Source: Moraxellaceae bacterium (GTDB lineage Bacteria; Pseudomonadota; Gammaproteobacteria; Pseudomonadales; Moraxellaceae). From it: a DNA stretch of 35,862 nt. This document shows positions 31,208-35,862 of the stretch, one piece after another. The stretch is from contig JAGLBJ010000011.1 in NCBI GenBank assembly GCA_018260315.1, forward strand, positions 1 to 35,862, given 5' to 3'. Numbering within the stretch: position 1 is the stretch's first letter; every line of letters starts with the position of its first letter. A model generated the notes under the pieces. The model searched no databases. It was not told the DNA's origin and saw only the letters and a list, made by a program, of their open reading frames with translations. A program made the translations under genes and the position numbers.

Positions 31208-31241
31208 CTTTTTAATCAGCTCGTTAAAGTCGATTAAAAAG
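31208..31241 (-). repeat. hairpin in the sucA-sucB gap
   Basis: CTTTTTAATC (31208-31217) and GATTAAAAAG (31232-31241) are perfect 10-base arms with a 14-base loop. In the transcript it lies between sucA and sucB. It has a short A/T stem, so it may be a processing or stabilising element more than a terminator. Confidence 0.5.
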
Positions 31242-31312
31242 AGATATAAATATAGAAATACAGTTATTGAATGGCGGCTCTTAATGACATTACCCTATAA
31301 CAACAGTTTGGA

Positions 31313-34177
31313 CTAATGACCGCCCGTAACCGGAGGCGCAGCAGCAGGGTCCAAATCAAGCGCCTCCATAACCAACGTAACCTGTTGCCGCGCATGCATG
31401 CCGGGTGAACCACAGGCAGGCGCAGCAGCAGCCTCACGACCCGCATAACGCACCGGAATTTTGGTGGATAATTCACTGGCCACACCATATAAATAAGGCG
31501 CAATAAAGAACCAGGCCCCCTGATTTTGTGGCTCTTCCTGACACCATTTAATGCTGGTTAAGTGAGGATAGGTTTCTAATACCTGCAATAAACGCGCCTC
31601 AGGCATGGGGTATAACTGCTCAATACGAATAACCGCCACATCGTCCAGTTTTTGTTCACGACGTTTTTCCAAAATATCGTAATACACTTTGCCACCGCAC
31701 AACACCACGCGTTTAATGATCGACTTATCCTGTACATCGACATCATCGAGCACCGTTTCAAACTTACCTTGGGCCAGTTCAGTTAAATTGGATACAGCTA
31801 ATTTATGCCGCAATAAACTTTTGGGCGACATCACAATCAACGGTTTACGAGTCGGACGGCGCACCTGACGGCGTAACATATGGAACACTTGCGCTGGCGT
31901 TGAAGGCGTACAGACCTGCATATTATCTTCAGCGCATAACTGTAAAAAGCGCTCTAACCGCGCCGATGAGTGTTCAGGCCCTTGACCTTCAAAGCCATGC
32001 GGCAACAGTAATGTTAAGCCACACACGCGCTCCCATTTGGTTTCGCCCGAGCTGATAAACTGGTCGATAACCACTTGTGCGCCATTGACAAAATCACCAA
32101 ATTGAGCTTCCCAAATCACCAGGGCATCGGGAATGGTCGTCGCATAACCATATTCAAAGGCCAGTACGGCTTCTTCTGAAAGCAGTGAATCATACAATGA
32201 AAAACGCGGCTGATTAGGGGCCATATGCGCAAGCGGAACATACATGCTGCCATCGACCTGATTATAAAGTTCAGCGTGACGATGACTAAACGTACCCCGC
32301 CCCACGTCCTGCCCCGTTAAACGCACCAGTGAACCTTCGGCCAATAAGCTTGCATACGCCAGGGTTTCAGCCGCACCCCAGTTTAACGGCATTTCTCCGG
32401 TTTGCATTTTCAGGCGGTCGTCATAGACTTTTTGAACCTGTTTTTGCAGCACAAATCCTTCAGGCAACACCGCCATCTGTTTTCCCATTGCCTTTAAGTT
32501 CTCTAAAGGCACGCTGGTATCCCAATCATCAACCAACGCATGCCCCAAATAAGGCTTCCAGTCGACAAACAAATGCGCATTAGGCTGGCGCACCAACGAA
32601 TACGCCACATGTTCGCCTTTTTCAAGTGCATTGCGGTAATCTTCGACCATTTTATCGGCATCACTGCGGGTTAAAATGTGCTCTCCAATTAACCGGTCGG
32701 CATACAGCGTCCGTGTAGTGGGCAGTTGTGCAATCACCTGATACATCAAGGGTTGAGTCGCTGACGGCTCATCAGCTTCATTATGTCCACGGCGGCGATA
32801 ACAGAATAAATCAATGACTACATCTTTTTTGAAGGTATTGCGATAATCAAGCGCAACCTGGGTAATAAATAACACCGCTTCGGGGTCATCGCCATTCACA
32901 TGAAAAATCGGCGCCTGCACCATTTTGGCAATATCGGTACAGTATTCGGTCGAGCGCGCATCTTCAGGACGGCTAGTGGTAAATCCAACTTGGTTATTAA
33001 TGATAATATGAATAGAACCACCCGTGGTAAAGCCGCGCGTTTGCGACATCTGGAAGGTTTCCATAACCACGCCTTGTCCGGCAAATGCCGCATCACCATG
33101 CACAATCACCGGTAGCACTTGCTGACCATCGTCTTTGCGGCGAATTTGCCGTGCCCGCACCGAGCCCTCAACCACGGGCCCCACAATTTCCAAATGTGAC
33201 GGATTAAACGCCAGTGCCAAATGCACCTCACCGCCCAGTGTCATCACGTTGGACGAATAGCCCTGGTGATATTTAACATCGCCTGAACCTTTGGTATTAA
33301 AAGTTTTTCCTTCAAATTCGTCAAACAAATCACTGGGGTTTTTGCCCAAAATATTGACCAGCAAATTAAGCCGTCCACGGTGCGCCATAGCGATAATGAC
33401 TTCCTGTACAGTCGCTGCCCCGCCGCGTTGAATGATTTCACTCATCATGGGAATAAAACTTTCGCCGCCTTCCAATCCAAAACGTTTGGCGCCGACATAT
33501 TTGCTGCCTAAAAATTTCTCTAATCCTTCGGCTGCCGTCAAACGCTCTAACAAATTCTTTTTAATATCATCTGAATAACGCGGCACGCCTTGCGCCCCCT
33601 CCAGGCGTTGCTGAATCCAGCGTTTTTCCTTGGTATCGACAATATGCATGTACTCGGCGCCGATACTACCGCAATAAATTGCCTCCATCGCCCTGACCAT
33701 AGCGCCTAGCGTGCTTTCGGGCTGACCAATGGCCAAATTGCCCGTTTGAAATACGGTATCCAAGTCAGAACGTGACAACCCATGTGCTGCCAGTTCCAAA
33801 TCGGGCACCTGGTCACGACGGGCAAGGCCTAGCGGATCCAGTTTTGCGCGCTGATGCCCCCGATTACGATACGCTGCAATTAACTGCAACACGCCCACTT
33901 GACGTCGTTCATGTTCGGTACTAACCGAGCTTTGCACCATAGGTTGTGCGCGGGTACTGTTGCGGGCACGCAATAAAAATTGTTCACGGATATTTAAATG
34001 CGGCTGGTCGCCTTTGGGAAACTGGTCAAAATATCGGCGCCATTCTTCTGCGATGCTGTCAGGCGCAGTCAGGTATTGTTCGTAAAGGGCTTCAATGTAG
34101 GCGGCGTTTTCACCGGAAAGCTGTGTATCGGTTTTTAGTTGAGCGGGGGGAACAGAACTGGACATAAGTTGTTGCAT
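31313..34177 (-). CDS. sucA: 2-oxoglutarate dehydrogenase E1 component
   Basis: The thiamine-diphosphate enzyme decarboxylates 2-oxoglutarate and succinylates SucB. The 954-residue protein (E. coli 933) has the N-terminal helix that binds E2/E3 (SGENAAYIEALYEQYL), AMAHRGRLN with H266, the ThDP motif starting G361-D-A-A-F-A-G and ending I-N-N395-Q, and the pyrimidine-binding second domain (EGSLVRLTGQDVGRGTFSHRH). Its C-terminus ends in an unusual alanine/proline tail (DLDPAAAPPVTGGH). The ATG at 34177 has AGGT 7 nt upstream; an ATG four codons on is possible. It is first in sucA-sucB-lpd-sucC-sucD. sdhCDAB, often just upstream, is absent here. Confidence 0.97.
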   Translation of the reverse strand: MQQLMSSSVPPAQLKTDTQLSGENAAYIEALYEQYLTAPDSIAEEWRRYFDQFPKGDQPHLNIREQFLLRARNSTRAQPMVQSSVSTEHERRQVGVLQLIAAYRNRGHQRAKLDPLGLARRDQVPDLELAAHGLSRSDLDTVFQTGNLAIGQPESTLGAMVRAMEAIYCGSIGAEYMHIVDTKEKRWIQQRLEGAQGVPRYSDDIKKNLLERLTAAEGLEKFLGSKYVGAKRFGLEGGESFIPMMSEIIQRGGAATVQEVIIAMAHRGRLNLLVNILGKNPSDLFDEFEGKTFNTKGSGDVKYHQGYSSNVMTLGGEVHLALAFNPSHLEIVGPVVEGSVRARQIRRKDDGQQVLPVIVHGDAAFAGQGVVMETFQMSQTRGFTTGGSIHIIINNQVGFTTSRPEDARSTEYCTDIAKMVQAPIFHVNGDDPEAVLFITQVALDYRNTFKKDVVIDLFCYRRRGHNEADEPSATQPLMYQVIAQLPTTRTLYADRLIGEHILTRSDADKMVEDYRNALEKGEHVAYSLVRQPNAHLFVDWKPYLGHALVDDWDTSVPLENLKAMGKQMAVLPEGFVLQKQVQKVYDDRLKMQTGEMPLNWGAAETLAYASLLAEGSLVRLTGQDVGRGTFSHRHAELYNQVDGSMYVPLAHMAPNQPRFSLYDSLLSEEAVLAFEYGYATTIPDALVIWEAQFGDFVNGAQVVIDQFISSGETKWERVCGLTLLLPHGFEGQGPEHSSARLERFLQLCAEDNMQVCTPSTPAQVFHMLRRQVRRPTRKPLIVMSPKSLLRHKLAVSNLTELAQGKFETVLDDVDVQDKSIIKRVVLCGGKVYYDILEKRREQKLDDVAVIRIEQLYPMPEARLLQVLETYPHLTSIKWCQEEPQNQGAWFFIAPYLYGVASELSTKIPVRYAGREAAAAPACGSPGMHARQQVTLVMEALDLDPAAAPPVTGGH

Positions 34178-34868
34178 AAGGCTACCTATTTAATATTGCA
34201 AAAAAATACCCGGCTTTTTAACGAGAGAATGCGTTAAGCAAGCCACTGAATTTACACTTATAACTCGACTCATCACAAGCGTTTATCAAATAAGCATCAA
34301 GACATAAAGGCTTTTAAACCTCGAACACTTAACCGTTTCGGGGTTGTATTGAGCATCGACCTTTACATCTGATGTTTGTATGGAAGACTACGACAAGGAG
34401 GCTGTACCAGTATCTTGCCGATTTATTTTGCAAATCAAATAGGGTAAATATATGTCTACACTGCATATCCTTAACCCATTAGACTTTCGTGCTCATTTAA
34501 CCATCTAACATTAAATATGATTTTGATGTCAGTTTCGTGGCCGTCATTATTTTACGCTAGATGCTATCATGGACCTGGGGTTAGATTGACATTTTTAACC
34601 GATTTTGTACATTTTATTTAATCGCCTTAAAAAGGCTGCAATCTTATCCGTAAACAGGTGTTTTGTTAATCGTTATAACTTAATCCTTTTTAAAACAAGT
34701 ATTACATAAAATAGGCCTTCCGTTCATTTACAAAATGCCCATAAGCCCCTAAAGTTTTAACTATTTTTAAGCTCTTTAAGCCGTTACACTCGTTTTCTAT
34801 GTTTAACCTTTTTATCCTTTATTTATTCTATTCTGGATTAAATAAACTGCTGCACTGTGAGACTCACT
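34178..34868. other. long divergent intergenic region, sucA / acyltransferase
   Basis: These 691 bases hold no gene I can support. On the plus strand a promoter-like pair lies at 34586-34613, leaving a leader of about 250 nt before the acyltransferase. On the minus strand, the sucA leader side has only weak promoter candidates and a small AACC/GGTT stem near 34330-34346. The length allows a structured leader for sucA. An 18-codon frame from ATG 34452 is too short to credit. Confidence 0.6.
34586..34613 (+). promoter_or_regulatory. candidate promoter for the acyltransferase gene
   Basis: Consensus -35 TTGACA (34586-34591), 16-base spacer, -10 TACATT (34608-34613, four of six). Initiation would be near 34620, about 250 nt before the start codon. 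Confidence 0.45.
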
Positions 34869-35792
34869 ATGACCGACCCCACCCCTGTATCTAAGCACCA
34901 TGCCGCTTCTGGCATGCCGAAACCACTCACTCAATGGTTTAGTCGCAGACCGACGGTCAAAGATGCGCGACAATCGATTCATATTGCCAAAAATATGTTT
35001 CGTTTAAGTACAGCCATGGCTCAGGCCTTTTGGGATGCGGGCAAAATTGGGGCTTTAACCAAGCCGAATCAACCGCACCACCCGGCGACTATTCAAAAAG
35101 TCTGTACCAACTTGTGTGTTGCGTTAAATGTTGAAGTGCATGCCGTAGAACCCATGCCCACCGAACATGCGTTATGGGTTAGTAACCATGTATCGTGGTT
35201 AGATATTCCTGTGGTCGGGTCACAGGCCCAAGTATTTTTTACCTCTAAAGCAGAAGTGGCAGGTTATCCGGTCATCGGTCGCTTAGCACGTGCCGGCGGC
35301 AGTGTGTTTGTAAAGCGCGGTTCCGGTGATTCGATACAAGTTCGTGAGCAAATTTCGGCGTTATTAAAACAAAAATTGCCTATTATTTTTTTTCCAGAAG
35401 CCACGACCACTGATGGGCGTTTTGTGCGTAAAATTCACGGTAAATTACTACCCGGCGCCATTGAAACAGGTACGCCTGTGCAACCTATCGTTTTAGCGTA
35501 CGTCAATTCTATGGGGCTGCTCGATAATGTGGTGCCGTTTATTGGGGATATGGGTTTGCCGGCCCATATCATGCGCATTTTGGCAGGTGATAAAGTCACC
35601 GCGCATATTTTACCCTTACCGGCCATCGATACCGCAGGACACGATTTAGCCAGTTTGACTGCGCTACTGCAAGCGACGATGCAGCAGGGCTTACATAAAT
35701 TGCATCAACATGTGTTAAAGCAAATGCCCGATTTGACAGGGGAAACGGTTTTAGGATTATTGGCAGAACATGATCCGCTAACGGTTCGATAA
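34869..35792 (+). CDS. lysophospholipid acyltransferase family protein (PlsC-like)
   Basis: The 307-residue protein belongs to the PlsC/LPLAT superfamily, which transfers acyl chains from acyl-CoA or acyl-ACP to a lysolipid, most often lysophosphatidic acid. The catalytic H107-x4-D112 (SNHVSWLD) is present, followed by FVKRGSG and by FFPEATTTDG (residues 174-183) where most relatives have FPEG: the glycine is alanine here. PIVLAYVN completes motif IV. There is a hydrophobic stretch before the catalytic motif but no clear signal peptide. I prefer ATG 34869 over GTG 34857. Lyso-ornithine-lipid or other lysolipid substrates are possible. It is divergent from sucA. Confidence 0.88.
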   Translation: MTDPTPVSKHHAASGMPKPLTQWFSRRPTVKDARQSIHIAKNMFRLSTAMAQAFWDAGKIGALTKPNQPHHPATIQKVCTNLCVALNVEVHAVEPMPTEHALWVSNHVSWLDIPVVGSQAQVFFTSKAEVAGYPVIGRLARAGGSVFVKRGSGDSIQVREQISALLKQKLPIIFFPEATTTDGRFVRKIHGKLLPGAIETGTPVQPIVLAYVNSMGLLDNVVPFIGDMGLPAHIMRILAGDKVTAHILPLPAIDTAGHDLASLTALLQATMQQGLHKLHQHVLKQMPDLTGETVLGLLAEHDPLTVR

Positions 35793-35862
35793 GCGCTTAG
35801 CTCACTGGCTAAATCACTTAACTCTATCCTTTTTAGGTTTTTTAGTTGACATGGAATACTGT

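Noticed and set aside
34452..34508. An 18-codon frame (MSTLHILNPLDFRAHLTI) with AGGG a few bases upstream
   Set aside because: Too short to separate from chance, and no downstream gene is close enough for it to act as a leader peptide.
35793..35862. TTGACA at 35846-35851 as a promoter for a gene beyond the window, and TTAGC/GCTAA as a terminator
   Set aside because: The matching -10 would lie past the window edge, and the stem is only five pairs without a clean T run.

Overview
The window is a housekeeping stretch of a gammaproteobacterial chromosome, most likely from the family Moraxellaceae (Acinetobacter or a close relative). Four things point there. The 5' end of the 23S rRNA and the 16S-Ile-Ala-23S spacer layout look Acinetobacter-like. 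The bifunctional wax ester synthase/diacylglycerol acyltransferase closely matches what I remember of Acinetobacter AtfA. The blocks mreBCD-maf-rng divergent from gatCAB, and sucAB-lpd-sucCD, are typical of Pseudomonadales. RpoD and DnaG start like the Acinetobacter proteins. Base composition looks even and mid-range throughout, with no island of foreign composition, transposase, integrase, phage gene or CRISPR array.

Layout. 1-3336 (minus strand): an rRNA operon read leftward, holding two tandem consensus-like promoters, a leader with a boxA-like element, the 16S gene flanked by a perfectly placed processing stem, tRNA-Ile(GAT), tRNA-Ala(TGC) and the first ~500 nt of 23S, cut by the window edge. 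3337-5110 (minus): phosphatidylserine synthase and the 23S rRNA methyltransferase RlmJ. 5238-7294: a prolyl-hydroxylase-like 2OG-Fe(II) oxygenase and two genes I do not recognise. 7616-10588 (plus): a PPK2 polyphosphate kinase and the wax ester synthase, two storage-metabolism genes separated by an overlapping pair of palindromes. 10658-10942: a probable decaying gene. 11219-16238 (minus): mreB-mreC-mreD-maf and then rng, i.e. cell shape, nucleotide house-cleaning and RNase G. 16650-20158 (plus): gatCAB, the tRNA-dependent amidotransferase. 20568-25902 (plus): dnaG, rpoD, the YbeD-family gene and lipB. 25974-34177 (minus): the sucA-sucB-lpd-sucC-sucD operon of the TCA cycle. 34869-35792 (plus): a PlsC-type acyltransferase.

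How the genes fit together. lipB makes the lipoyl groups that SucB needs, and it lies tail-to-tail with the suc operon, separated by a shared bidirectional terminator. mreBCD, maf and rng form a shape/maintenance cluster whose divergent partner gatCAB supplies Gln-tRNA and/or Asn-tRNA. dnaG and rpoD keep the adjacency of the macromolecular synthesis operon, but no rpsU lies just upstream and each gene seems to have its own promoter.

I found no clearly new multi-gene system. The points most worth a second look are small: overlapping palindromes after ppk2 (8936-8987), an inverted repeat bracketing an extended -10 promoter (7340-7380), a repeated boxA-like leader element in the rRNA operon, long extensions or linkers in PPK2, DnaG and Lpd, an EF-Tu-hydroxylase-like oxygenase, and two uncharacterised conserved-looking proteins. 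Residue counts and positions were made by hand; family calls rest on motif recognition, not on database searches.
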